Assembly: GCA_029781035.1 (NCBI GenBank)
Contig: JAKOXK010000081.1
Coordinates: 62,001-126,000 of the forward strand
Length of the DNA: 64,000 bases
From: Armatimonadota bacterium
GTDB taxonomy: Bacteria > Armatimonadota > Fimbriimonadia > Fimbriimonadales > Fimbriimonadaceae
Reading direction: 5' to 3'
In this document: positions 44,757 through 53,914 of the stretch, one piece after another
Numbering within the stretch: position 1 is the stretch's first letter
Layout: each line of letters starts with the position of its first letter
Translations under genes and position numbers: made by a program
Notes under the pieces: generated by a model
What the model was told of the DNA's origin: nothing
What the model saw: the letters and a program-made list of their open reading frames with translations, nothing else
Databases searched by the model: none

Positions 44757-46385
44757 TCAATAGAAGGCTTGCTCTTTGTACTCCCCGTACACCTTGACTA
44801 GCGCCTGCCGGATCTCGCCCAAAGTCGTGTAGACCCTACAAGAGTCCAGGAGGTAAGGGATCAAGTTCCTGTTGTCCCGGGCCGCCCTCTCCAACTTCTC
44901 CAACCGGTCCTTGACGGCGAGGTTGTCCCGACCTTCTTTGACCTTCCGAAGGCTGACGACCTGCTCGCGCTCGACAGACTCGTCTATCTCCAGGATCGGG
45001 ATCACCAGTTCTTCACCCTCGTTGGCAAAATCGTTCACGCCGACAATGATCTTCCTTTGCTCACTGACCGCTTTCTGGTATTCGTAGGCCGACCGCGTGA
45101 TCTCTTGTTGAGGGAACCCTCGTTCGATCGCCTTGACCATGCCGCCCAAGACGTCGATCTGCTCGAAATACTTCTCAGCGTCTGCCTCCAACTCGTCGGT
45201 CAGCTTCTCGATGAAGTAGGAACCGCCAAGTGGGTCGGCGACGTTCGCTGCACCGCTCTCGAACGCGATGATCTGCTGTGTGCGAAGGGCAATCTCCGCT
45301 GCCTTGTCAGAAGGGAGCGCGAGCGCCTCGTCCATCGAGTTCGTGTGCAGGCTCTGACACCCGCCAAGGACGCCGGCCAAGGCCTCAAGCGCCGTGCGGA
45401 CGATGTTGATCTCGGGCTGTTGGGCCGTCAGGCTGCACCCGGCCGTCTGGACGTGGAACCGGCAGAGCCAAGACCGCGGGTTCTTCGCTTTGTACCGCTC
45501 GCGCAGGTGCCGGGCCCAGATCCGCCGAGCGGCGCGCAATTTGGCGATCTCCTCAAAGAAGTCCAGGTGGGAATTGAAAAAGAAGGAGAGTCGCGGCGCG
45601 AAGTCGTCGATGTCTTGGCCAGCGGCCAAGGCGTGGTCCACGTAGCAGAATCCGTCAGCCAGCGTGAAAGCGAGCTCTTGCGCCGCCGTGGCGCCAGCCT
45701 CCCGGATATGGTAGCCGCTGATTGAGATCGTGTTCCACTGAGGAACGTTCTCGCTGCAGAACGCCATCAGATCGGTGATCAGCTTGATGTGCGGCTCGGG
45801 TGGAAAGATCCACTCTTTTTGGGCGATGTACTCCTTGAGGATGTCGTTCTGAAGCGTGCCGCGCAGTTTCGCGAAGTCGATGCCTCGCTTTTCGGCATTG
45901 GCCAGGAACATCGTGAAGACCCAAGCAGCGGGCGCATTGATCGTCATCGACGTGGAGACTTGATCGAGCGGAATTCCGTCGAAGAGCCGTTCCATGTCCG
46001 CCAGCGTGTCCACGGCGACGCCGGTCTTCCCCACCTCGCCCATGCTCAGTGGATGGTCCGAGTCCCAACCGTACAACGTTGGGTTGTCAAAGGCCGTGGA
46101 AAGGCCGGTTTGGCCTTTCTGAAGCAAGAACTTGAACCGCTCGTTCGTCTGAGCGGCTGTGCCCATGCCCGCGAACATGCGCATGGTCCACAGCTTGCCG
46201 CGATACATGGTCGGGTGGACACCGCGTGTGTACGGGTACTCGCCCGGCAAGGTCGAATCGAGGTGTGGCACGTCGGCCTTGGTGTAGACCGGCTCGACGG
46301 GCCTTCCCGACACCGTCGTGTACTCTGCGTCGCGGACGGGCGTGGATCTCAGGTCGTTTTGGGTCTTTTCATGCGCCGTGGCCAT
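44757..46385 (-). CDS. Acyl-CoA mutase large subunit (methylmalonyl-CoA mutase family)
   Basis: TIM-barrel substrate-binding subunit of a B12 mutase: [106 protein letters not shown]. Length of 542 is that of the split-subunit type. The residue equivalent to the Tyr of MCM's TxRQYAG is Phe (TMRMFAG), and the MCM Arg of PSMR is Lys (PHIK), so the substrate may not be methylmalonyl-CoA. Overlaps meaB (stop 46369). Confidence 0.9.
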   Translation of the reverse strand: MATAHEKTQNDLRSTPVRDAEYTTVSGRPVEPVYTKADVPHLDSTLPGEYPYTRGVHPTMYRGKLWTMRMFAGMGTAAQTNERFKFLLQKGQTGLSTAFDNPTLYGWDSDHPLSMGEVGKTGVAVDTLADMERLFDGIPLDQVSTSMTINAPAAWVFTMFLANAEKRGIDFAKLRGTLQNDILKEYIAQKEWIFPPEPHIKLITDLMAFCSENVPQWNTISISGYHIREAGATAAQELAFTLADGFCYVDHALAAGQDIDDFAPRLSFFFNSHLDFFEEIAKLRAARRIWARHLRERYKAKNPRSWLCRFHVQTAGCSLTAQQPEINIVRTALEALAGVLGGCQSLHTNSMDEALALPSDKAAEIALRTQQIIAFESGAANVADPLGGSYFIEKLTDELEADAEKYFEQIDVLGGMVKAIERGFPQQEITRSAYEYQKAVSEQRKIIVGVNDFANEGEELVIPILEIDESVEREQVVSLRKVKEGRDNLAVKDRLEKLERAARDNRNLIPYLLDSCRVYTTLGEIRQALVKVYGEYKEQAFY

Positions 46386-47367
46386 TGCTAGCCTCCTTAT
46401 CTAGTGCCTGTACCCGAACCCGGGAACAGGACTCCCGGATGAAAGGATACGGCGATTCTGCTTTCTCGACAAGTTCCCTTGCCTTCTCTTGGATGCATTT
46501 TGTCGCGCCGGTGAGGCCGTCGTAGGCGGTCCATAAGCACTGGCTGATCGCCTCACGGATCTCTTTCTCCATGCGGGCGCGCCGCAGGTCGGCATGGCGT
46601 CCAGAGTCCAACAAGACACTCGCGAGCTTCTCGAGTTCGGCGACCAACTCTGGCAGGCCTTCGTTCTGCATCGCCGAGGTGGTCATGACAGGTGGTACCG
46701 GACGGATCTTCTTAGTCAGACCCATCCCAAAAAGGAACCGAAGCGAGTTGAGGACCACGTCTTTACCTGGGAGGTCGGCTTTGTTCACGACGATGAGGTC
46801 GGCGGCTTCGATGATCCCAGCCTTCATCGTTTGAATCGCGTCACCTGTGCTTGGCTGCAGCACCAGAACCACCAGGTCGGTGCACTCCAGCACATCGAGC
46901 TCGGCTTGCCCCACGCCCACCGTCTCGATCAGGATCCGGTCCATGCCAAACCCTTCAAGGACGTCGGCAACGTCCGGGGTCGAGGGCGACAGCCCTCCGT
47001 GACCCTCCCGTGAGGCCAGTGACCGCATGTAGATGCGCTGGTCACCAACGAGTCCCTCCATCCGGACCCGGTCTCCCATGAACGCGCCCCCGCTGAACGG
47101 GCTGCTCGGATCGACGGCGACAATGCCGACCTTGTGTCCCGCGTCAGCCATCCCAAGTGCCAACAAGCTCGTCAGCGTGCTCTTGCCAACGCCCGGGGGC
47201 CCCGTGATGCCGATCCGCACCGCGCGTCCAAGGCGGTTGGCCAAGGCGTCACGCAACTCAGGAACCCGCTCCTTGCGGTTCTCTGCGATCGTGATCAACC
47301 GCGCACACGCAAGGCGGTCGCCTTGGAAGAACGCCTTCCACAGGTCTTCGGGGATGGACTTCTTCAT
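46369..47367 (-). CDS. meaB: MeaB/ArgK-type GTPase chaperone of acyl-CoA mutase
   Basis: G3E GTPase that loads and protects the B12 mutase. Walker [63 protein letters not shown] and NKADLPG are all present. 332 residues from ATG 47367; the track version is 80 codons too long. It overlaps the mutase large-subunit gene by 17 bases, and the set meaB, mutase large, mutase small, acyl-CoA dehydrogenase reads as one operon. Confidence 0.94.
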   Translation of the reverse strand: MKKSIPEDLWKAFFQGDRLACARLITIAENRKERVPELRDALANRLGRAVRIGITGPPGVGKSTLTSLLALGMADAGHKVGIVAVDPSSPFSGGAFMGDRVRMEGLVGDQRIYMRSLASREGHGGLSPSTPDVADVLEGFGMDRILIETVGVGQAELDVLECTDLVVLVLQPSTGDAIQTMKAGIIEAADLIVVNKADLPGKDVVLNSLRFLFGMGLTKKIRPVPPVMTTSAMQNEGLPELVAELEKLASVLLDSGRHADLRRARMEKEIREAISQCLWTAYDGLTGATKCIQEKARELVEKAESPYPFIRESCSRVRVQALDKEASNGHGA

Positions 47368-47515
47368 TGAAGGTTCAGGCCCTCCATTATGAACGCCTAG
47401 CCTTTGACGGGACGGGGCGAGCGTCCCCGCAGACGGCTTCAGAGGACGGGCAGGAAGTACGCCGATGGCAGCCAAAGGCAGTCTCCGATCGCGAACTTGG
47501 TGGGATGATCGACAT

Positions 47516-48430
47516 GTGCTTGCCTTTGCGTGCGCGGCCGTGATCCCGAAGGCGTCCTTTGCTGGGGACCTTGAGCAGGCGCTGCTCGGCCAAAAGCTGA
47601 CCGGCACACCCTTTCATCGCACGATCCTCGCTGAGGCAAAGAAGCACGGCCTCATCGTTCAGGACGACCATCACCTCTTCCACACGTCGGGCGACCAACG
47701 TGGGGTCGTTCTCTGGCTGTGGGCCTCAAACGGCTACGATTGCCTGCTGTTCTTCCTCTGGCCCGAGGGCGGCCGCAATCGCGTGCAGCTCCTCGAGCGC
47801 GGCACGACGGTCGAAGGGCCCGGCACGGACTGCGTCCGCGGCGACTTCTTTTGGCGCAAGGACGAACTCCGGATCGCTGGCATCGGCAGCGCGAGCGGCA
47901 ACTGGTCATGGCCCGAGCTCTTGGCGTACCGAGAGTCCGACGGCCGTTGGCAAAAGACGCAAGCCGTGCTCATGGGCGACGAGGTCGCAGGCGACACCCG
48001 CTTCGCCCGGACCAAGCACGGGATCGATCCGGACCACGTGCTCTCCCGCGTACGTGTCTATCCCGATGCCCTCAGCGCCTGCCACGGCTGCCCCCACCGC
48101 CTCTACGACGACAAGTACACCTTTCAGCGCGGGCAATTCACCCGCACGTCCCGCAGACGGCTTCCGACGCCCCTCGCGACTCTGGAGGACCTCGCCGCCC
48201 TGGAAGTGGCGGGAAGAAGGAGGGAGTTCGCCAAACGCGTCGGGCCTAGGTTCGAAGGGCGGCTCTGGGAGGCCCTCGCCCGCGACAGGAAACTGAGCTG
48301 GCACTTCCCTCAGCCCAAAGGGAAGTACAGCTGGGACTGGGGAAAGCGGTTCGAACTGAACGGAACCTGGCTCGTGAGCCTCGATGGCAAGGCCGGAGCC
48401 TGGCACGTCGTCTCTGTCCACCCCCTCTAG
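47516..48430 (+). CDS. Hypothetical exported protein
   Basis: A GTG at 47516 gives MLAFACAAVIPKASFAG, a plausible signal peptide; the track start 17 codons earlier gives a poor leader (MAAKGSLRSRTWWDDRH). The rest contains Trp-rich segments (GVVLWLWASNGYDCLLFFLWPEGG, FFWRKDELRIAGIGSASGNWSW) and a Cys pair (SACHGCPHRLYDDKYTF). No family is recognised. Divergent from meaB. Confidence 0.5.
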   Translation: MLAFACAAVIPKASFAGDLEQALLGQKLTGTPFHRTILAEAKKHGLIVQDDHHLFHTSGDQRGVVLWLWASNGYDCLLFFLWPEGGRNRVQLLERGTTVEGPGTDCVRGDFFWRKDELRIAGIGSASGNWSWPELLAYRESDGRWQKTQAVLMGDEVAGDTRFARTKHGIDPDHVLSRVRVYPDALSACHGCPHRLYDDKYTFQRGQFTRTSRRRLPTPLATLEDLAALEVAGRRREFAKRVGPRFEGRLWEALARDRKLSWHFPQPKGKYSWDWGKRFELNGTWLVSLDGKAGAWHVVSVHPL

Positions 48431-48516
48431 GGCGCCACCGTGCGAATTGTGTGCGTCGTCAAACGTAGTAGTCCGGCGCACGCGCTACATTGAGCCGATG
48501 GCCCCGACCCTGTCGG

Positions 48517-48912
48517 TCACGCCCCCGCCGCTGACTCCAATGCGCGCGTTCGCCGCCAGTCGCGCACGTTGAGCCCGACGCTCATCGTCAGCGAGATGAC
48601 GAACACCCAAAGCGCGATGGCGTTGACCAAAGGCACGGGCGGGTCCCATCCCGAAAGCGTGCGCACCAGCAGCACCAAGTAGCTGTCCGCATGGTCGTGG
48701 ATGCCCATCGCCGCGCGGACGCGCCAGTGTAGGTCGGTGCAGACGCAGTACCCGCGGCCGAACCAGATTCCCATCACGGTCCAGCTGAAGGCAGTGAGGA
48801 GCAGGGTGGCCAGGTTCCACTTGCGCAGCTTCTTCGGGATCCAGCCGAGCACGTTGAAGAAGATCAGCGCGGTGTGAAAGACGAAAAAGAAGACGTTCAG
48901 GAAGGCCAGCAC
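48517..48912 (-). CDS. DUF2784-like membrane protein
   Basis: Four predicted membrane segments in 131 residues: NVFFFVFHTALIFFNVLGWI, NLATLLLTAFSWTVMGIWFG, then YCVCTDLHWRVRAAMG (the family's conserved loop) and LVNAIALWVFVISLTMSVGL. Function of the family is unknown. Confidence 0.7.
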   Translation of the reverse strand: MLAFLNVFFFVFHTALIFFNVLGWIPKKLRKWNLATLLLTAFSWTVMGIWFGRGYCVCTDLHWRVRAAMGIHDHADSYLVLLVRTLSGWDPPVPLVNAIALWVFVISLTMSVGLNVRDWRRTRALESAAGA

Positions 48913-48954
48913 TCACCACAGTCTAACCGCGCTGCCGGTCGCCCGGTGCCCGGC

Positions 48955-49557
48955 TCACCAGCGGACGGCTTTTCCCAACGCACCGTATCCTCCCAGGACA
49001 TGACCGTCGGCACAGGCAACGTTCGGGTGATCGAGATGGCGCGTGCGCGCGAGCAGTTCTTGGCCGCCGACTGACTTGCCTTCCGCGTCGAAGACGAGCA
49101 CTGTGTTGGCGGGGTCTTCCAGCTTGCTCGAGTCGAAGCCGAGGAGCCGCTGGTTGAAAGCGTAGCTGACCGGGCCATCGGCGCTGGGGCACTTGAGGTC
49201 GGCGGGGTCTTTGACGAGCTTATCCCAGTCACTTCCCGGGCAATATCGGCCATCGTTGTCTACGGTGTAGAGGGTGAGGTCGTTTGCCACGCGTCGGAGA
49301 TGTGAGTAGCACTGGCTCTTCCGGCTGGCGATGACGGCACACGGCAAATGCATCTGGCTCGCTAGGAACCCGAGGATGCCCAGGACGAGGGCAGTGTTGG
49401 CCGCGCGGTTCACGCGCTTCGTGACCGGTGTCGGCCGTCGCTTGGCCCACTGCGCGCACACGATGGCGAGCACGATGACGGAAAGCAAACACAGCAACAC
49501 CCGGCCCGCCCATTCATGGCTGAACATCTCCCAGAAACGGAGGTCTCGTTCGCTCAT
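48955..49557 (-). CDS. Pseudopilin-like protein with H-X9-DG type tail
   Basis: Two membrane segments at the N-terminus (AGRVLLCLLSVIVLAIVCAQW; NTALVLGILGFLASQMHLPCAVI) are followed by SQCYSHLRRVANDLTLYTVDNDGRYCPGSDW, SYAFNQRLLG and RHLDHPNVACADGHVLGG. The tail resembles the DUF1559/H-X9-DG domain common on pseudopilins of Armatimonadota and Planctomycetes. The usual prepilin cleavage motif (GFTLIE) is missing, so it is a variant not processed as a pilin. Confidence 0.6.
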   Translation of the reverse strand: MSERDLRFWEMFSHEWAGRVLLCLLSVIVLAIVCAQWAKRRPTPVTKRVNRAANTALVLGILGFLASQMHLPCAVIASRKSQCYSHLRRVANDLTLYTVDNDGRYCPGSDWDKLVKDPADLKCPSADGPVSYAFNQRLLGFDSSKLEDPANTVLVFDAEGKSVGGQELLARTRHLDHPNVACADGHVLGGYGALGKAVRW

Positions 49558-49634
49558 GGTGCCGCACCTTGCCGCCGCTCATTGTATATCTGGAGGAGGT
49601 CCGCAATGCCGACTTCGTTCGTCCCCCTAACGTT

Positions 49635-49749
49635 CCAGGTTCAAAATCCTGGAGCCGATGACCAGATTCGAACTGGTGACCTGCTGTTTACGAAACCGGC
49701 TAGCCCATCTCCATACCGTAAGATAGCGACCCGTACCAGGTTCAAAATC
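49635..49749. repeat. 14-bp direct repeat flanking a tRNA fragment
   Basis: CCAGGTTCAAAATC occurs at 49635-49648 and 49736-49749, 101 bases apart, enclosing the tRNA-Thr fragment. The first copy is part of an inverted repeat CCAGG..CCTGG. It may be a trace of integration or excision. Confidence 0.6.
49650..49696 (-). pseudogene. 3' fragment of tRNA-Thr(CGT), probable integration site
   Basis: The minus strand reads TTTCGTAAACAGCAGGTC, then ACCAGTTCGAATCTGGTCATCGGCTCCA: an anticodon loop with CGT, a variable loop, a perfect T-arm and the 3' acceptor with CCA. No matching 5' acceptor (GCCGATG) or D-arm follows at higher coordinates, so this is a truncated copy. Such 3' fragments mark the far end of islands inserted into tRNA genes; here the island would lie to the right. 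Confidence 0.75.
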
Positions 49750-50129
49750 GGCCCTGCTATTCCATTCTTTCCGCGACGCCGGACGGTTTTTCCGCCTCGG
49801 TTGTCGTCAACGGTCGTCGTCAGATTCCTGTACTCTCGGTACCCGGTCTTCAGGCCGCGAAACTAGCACTGGAAACGCCTGGAACATTGGAACCACGGCA
49901 TCGGACGAGAGATTCGTTACATGCGATCGTCTTGGCAGACCGACTGCCCCGGGGGAGTACCCGTCCTCGGCACTGGCACTGGCACGGTCAGGCCAGACGA
50001 CCAGATTTTCTTCATGTGGTAGGTTGACGAGTTCGATAGTAGGCTCGAGATCCACTTGATCCAGGCTGTTAAACACTCTGATCCGCCTGTCTGGATACCG
50101 GCTGGCCCGGCACTGTGTGATTTTGAAGT

Positions 50130-50237
50130 GACGACCTGAATCATCTCCTCGACCGTCCACACGCCGTCTGCCAAGCCCGCCGCGATGGCAGGCGTCGTCT
50201 TGAACCCCGCGCCCTTACTCAGGCTTGCCGGTGCCAT
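50130..50237 (-). pseudogene. Transposase C-terminal remnant
   Basis: SLSKGAGFKTTPAIAAGLADGVWTVEEMIQVV resembles the C-terminal TPAMAAGLTDHVWTLEEL ending of DDE-type (IS1-like) transposases. Nothing upstream continues the domain, so it is a short leftover. Confidence 0.45.
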
Positions 50238-50343
50238 GACTCGCTTCTAAGCAGTTACAACCTGGCACCTGCGTCCGATGACCGATCACAAGCTCCCGCC
50301 AAATTGCGAACGTATCATTTGAAACAGGTACTAACGGCCCCGA

Positions 50344-50640
50344 CTAGCCCTCGTCCGAAGGAGCCCGATAGGTCTCTGTGCTCTCTGAAGTCGCGAGCGG
50401 CTTGGTCAGCTTGCCGTAGACCTCTTGCGCGAGCCAGTGGTTGACCACTTGGCGGAAGTCGGGGGCGCTCATGTAGCGACCGAAGATCTCCTCGTTCTGC
50501 TCCATGCGCTCGACCATCAGGTTTTGGACGTGGCCACCGAACACCAAAGCGAACTTGTCGGACGGGTTCGCGTTCGCCGCCTGGACGAGCGCCGAGTCGG
50601 AAGCGGCGTCCTCGACGATATTCGCAAGGTGGATCTTTGA
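50344..50640 (-). pseudogene. 3' remnant of a type I restriction enzyme R subunit (hsdR)
   Basis: NIVEDAASDSALVQAANANPSDKFALVFGGHVQNLMVERMEQNEEIFGRYMSAPDFRQVVNHWLAQEVYGKL matches the HsdR C-terminal helical region (FxxVFxxxLxxLxxxRMExNEEIFxRxMxDxxFxxVVxxWLxxxVYxxL). The ORF upstream (residues 1-175 of the track ORF) has no coding character, so only the last ~98 codons remain. No hsdM or hsdS nearby. Confidence 0.7.
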
Positions 50641-51438
50641 TTTATAACGTTGGTTCTTGCCGAGCCGATCTGACTTCTTGAGCCCTTGCGTCCGCACGAG
50701 ACCAAGATAGCTTGAGACGCAAATGCCGTACCCCGGCTTAGGGAAGAAAGAGGGATAGAACCGGCGGCACCGCTCCCTCCATTGAACTGGGGCGCGTTGG
50801 CCAAGGAACGGCCGCCCTGAAGGCGTCCTTGGTCGGCCTGATCTCAGCGTTTGGGGTAGGGGCTGACTCGGGGTGCTAGAGCGCTCTTTCCTTGAGGTCC
50901 CCAATATCCTCCTCGTCGGTGCAGTCCGGCAAAACTCCATCAGACCGGCCTCAGAGTTTCCTAGCCTATCATGATCGCACTGTCTCCGTCCCTTTGGCCC
51001 CGCTTGCTTTGGGGCCGGCGACGCGACCGCCAAATTCAAGAATTGACCGTGCCAGTCCGATCGCTCTGTGGCATGTTCTTGGCGCTCTATTCGCTCTCGG
51101 GCGAAGACTGACCTGCCCGATAGCTTGGTTACTTCTAAGGTTCGAGTGGCTACCATGGGGGTAGCCATGTCCGTTGGTGAAGAGCATCCCCAAGCTGCCG
51201 GAACCGGATCGTCGCCCTATCGTGGCTCGCGGTACGAACAGGGCAGCTCAACGATTCTTCGGTCGAAACTCACGTGGTTCTGTTCTGGGACCGGCATGGA
51301 CGACTGCAGTGAGCATTGCAGCGAGCTCTAGCACGGACAAATGGACACTGCGGATGTAGAGCTGCCGCGCCAACAGTGGGCAGTCCGAATGGTCAGACGC
51401 TCTCACACTTCGGTCCTCACCTAACACAGGAAAAACCA
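50641..51438. other. Gene-free stretch in the island
   Basis: ORFs here are overlapping and compositionally unlike proteins. I see no functional element apart from the ribosome-binding site of the next gene. Confidence 0.5.
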
Positions 51439-52437
51439 ATGAACCCCATCCTTCTCGCTTGCATATCTGGCGTCGCTGCCTCGTTTGGCCCGGCGCACGA
51501 CTTCAGTGTGATCCACAAGTTCGTCATCGGCGGCGATGGCGGCTGGGACACTATGACCGTAGACTCGAGTTCCCACAGGCTCTACTTGTCCAGATCGACG
51601 AGGGTGACGGTCGTGGACACTGAGACAGGCAAGGTCGTTGGCGAGGTCACTGACACCCCAGGTGTGCACGGCATCGCCATCGACCCAGCCACGAGCGAGG
51701 GATTCACATCCAACGGTCGGGACAACTCAGTGACCGTGTTCGACACGAAGACACTCGAGAAGAAGGAGACTGTGAAGGTCGGACAAAACCCTGACGTCAT
51801 CATTTTCGACCCAGCCTCAAACCACGTCCTAGCTTTCAACGGCCGTAGCAACGACGCGACGGTCCTCGATGCCGCATCGCACAAGGTCGTCGCGACGATC
51901 GCACTCGGCGGCAAACCGGAGTTCGGGCAAGCAGACGGCAAGGGTTCCGTGTGGGTGAACATAGAAGACAAGAGTGAGGTCGAAGAGATCGACACGAGAT
52001 CGAACAAAGTCGGGCGGACATGGTCTTTGAACCCTGGAGAGGAGCCGTCCGGCCTTGCAGTCGATCCCTCCGGCCACCGCCTGTTCAGCGTTTGCTCAAA
52101 CAACAAGATGGTCGTCTCCGACTTCAAGTCGGGCAAGGTCACGGGCTCCGTCGCAATAGGAAACGGCCCCGACTCGGCGGCATACGACCCGGCCTGGAAA
52201 CTCGCCATGAGCCCGAACGGTCAGGACGGCACATTGGACATCGTCGACGTCTCGGGCGAAGACCCAAAGGTCGTGCAGACCGTAAAGACGATGGTGTCGG
52301 CGCGCACGATGGCCTACGACGCCAAAGCTCACAGGGCCTATCTCCTGGCAGCCGAGTTCGACGCGCCAGTCGGGGGAGCGCGCCGGGGCCAGATGAAGCC
52401 TGGGACAGCGACCGTCATTGTCGTGGGTGTGCCATAG
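51439..52437 (+). CDS. Secreted YncE-like beta-propeller protein
   Basis: MNPILLACISGVAASFGPAHDF is a short export signal, preceded by AGGA. Propeller repeats follow: WDTMTVDSSSHRLYLSRSTRVTVVDTETGKVVGEV, GVHGIAIDPATSEGFTSNGRDNSVTVFDTKTLEKKETVKVG, EEPSGLAVDPSGHRLFSVCSNNKMVVSDFKSGKV. 332 residues from ATG 51439. Such YVTN proteins are often found with metal/efflux systems; the next operon is an RND pump. Ligand unknown. Confidence 0.82.
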   Translation: MNPILLACISGVAASFGPAHDFSVIHKFVIGGDGGWDTMTVDSSSHRLYLSRSTRVTVVDTETGKVVGEVTDTPGVHGIAIDPATSEGFTSNGRDNSVTVFDTKTLEKKETVKVGQNPDVIIFDPASNHVLAFNGRSNDATVLDAASHKVVATIALGGKPEFGQADGKGSVWVNIEDKSEVEEIDTRSNKVGRTWSLNPGEEPSGLAVDPSGHRLFSVCSNNKMVVSDFKSGKVTGSVAIGNGPDSAAYDPAWKLAMSPNGQDGTLDIVDVSGEDPKVVQTVKTMVSARTMAYDAKAHRAYLLAAEFDAPVGGARRGQMKPGTATVIVVGVP

Positions 52438-52642
52438 AAGTAGCCTGAAGGATCGAGGCCGCAAATCCGGCTTCTAAATCTAGGGCCACCTGGCGCGACT
52501 AAGTGGGTGGCCCGCCCAGAACCTGAATGATCGTCATCACGGATCTGGCTAAGAAATAGGCCGATTAGTTGATGATATCCCGGCAACTCAGCGACTTGGC
52601 TCCTTTTAAGGTTCGGAGGCCGCCTCAGGCAGGTATCCCTGT

Positions 52643-53914
52643 ATGGTGGAGTACAAAGTGCCACCGAGGCTGATTGCGAGCGGGGGAATTGCGTTGTTCG
52701 CCTCCATCGCGCTGGGTCAGGCCACATACTCGCAACACGACATCGTTAAAGCTGTTCTAGAGCGGCACCCGGCCGCAGCGCTCGCCCAAGACAGAGTTGA
52801 TGAGGCCCAGGCGAGACTAGACGAGTTGTTAGGGCTCGCCCGCCTTCAGCCGGTCTTCTCGGGCACGGCAAGCGGGTCATACGGGAAAGTCGCCGAGCCT
52901 CCCTCCATCGAAAGCTACGACACATTAGAGGGGAGCTTGACCGTCCCCTTGCCGAACCGTCCGCTCAACCAGGCGAAGGTCGAGCAGGGCAAGGCGGGAG
53001 TCCTCTCGGCAAAGGCTGGCCTTCAGAGGGCGAGGCTGGATATCGCGTTCCTCTCCAGTCAGGCGTATTACGAGTACTGGAGGGCACAAGGGGCGAAAGC
53101 GATCGCCGAGCAGGCGCTGGACCAGGCAAAGCGGCAAGTCGCGGACACGCAGAAGCGTGTAGACGCTGGAGACCTACCGGAGGCCGACCTCTTGAAGGCC
53201 CAAGTTCCGGTGGCGGAAGCCCAGGCCGCTTTGACGCGGGCTGAAGTCGGAGTTTCGGCTGCGGCCCAGACCCTCGACAACCTCCTTGGCAAGGAGCTCG
53301 ATTTCCCGCTGAAACTCGCAGAGCCAGACACTGCGAGCCAGACTGAGCCGGACCCAAAGAAGCTGCTCGAATCAGCTCTCAAATCGTCACCCGAGATCGT
53401 AGGAGCAGAGGCCCAAGTCTCGGCCGCGAAGGCAGGGGTCAGGGTCGCACAGCATGGAAACGACCCGGACTTTGCGCTTCAACTGACCCATGTGCAGACA
53501 ACAGATCCTACGGCGTATTCGCACCTCACGACGCTCTCGGTCAGCATAGGGCTTCCCCTTTCGGGCAGGAGCGTCCTCAAGAGCCAAGTCAAGCAAGCCC
53601 AGTCACAGCTCTCTCAGGCGAACGCGGCGCTACAACTTGCGACTGAACAGGTCCGCCTCGATGTCGGGCAAGGGTTCCTTGACTTGCGAGGGGCAAAGGC
53701 GACCTTGGAGGCCACAACGGTGACCAAGGACATTGCCAGCCAAAGCCTGGCGAAGGCGCGCCAAGCCTATGCCGCGGGATTGACGACGACGCGCGATGTG
53801 CTAGACGCTCAGTTCGCCTACAACCAGGCACTCGTCGATGAGAACACTGCGAGGTTCGACCTCGCTGTGGCGGTTGCAAGGCTTAGACAGATAACCGGGG
53901 AGCCAACACCGTGA
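52643..53914 (+). CDS. TolC-family outer-membrane efflux channel
   Basis: MVEYKVPPRLIASGGIALFASIALGQATYS is a signal peptide. The body shows the two-repeat helical pattern (VDEAQARLDELLGLARLQPVFSGTASGSYGK; LDQAKRQVADTQKRVDAGDLPEADLLKAQVPVAEAQAALTRAEV; LAKARQAYAAGLTTTRDVLDAQFAYNQALVDENTARFDLAVAVARLRQITG). 423 residues. GTGA overlap with the adaptor gene shows coupled translation. Confidence 0.9.
   Translation: MVEYKVPPRLIASGGIALFASIALGQATYSQHDIVKAVLERHPAAALAQDRVDEAQARLDELLGLARLQPVFSGTASGSYGKVAEPPSIESYDTLEGSLTVPLPNRPLNQAKVEQGKAGVLSAKAGLQRARLDIAFLSSQAYYEYWRAQGAKAIAEQALDQAKRQVADTQKRVDAGDLPEADLLKAQVPVAEAQAALTRAEVGVSAAAQTLDNLLGKELDFPLKLAEPDTASQTEPDPKKLLESALKSSPEIVGAEAQVSAAKAGVRVAQHGNDPDFALQLTHVQTTDPTAYSHLTTLSVSIGLPLSGRSVLKSQVKQAQSQLSQANAALQLATEQVRLDVGQGFLDLRGAKATLEATTVTKDIASQSLAKARQAYAAGLTTTRDVLDAQFAYNQALVDENTARFDLAVAVARLRQITGEPTP

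Noticed and set aside
49516-49866. 116-residue plus-strand ORF containing GADDQIRTGDLLFTKP
   Set aside because: That peptide comes from reading through tRNA-derived sequence, a well-known spurious protein; the DNA is the tRNA-Thr fragment.
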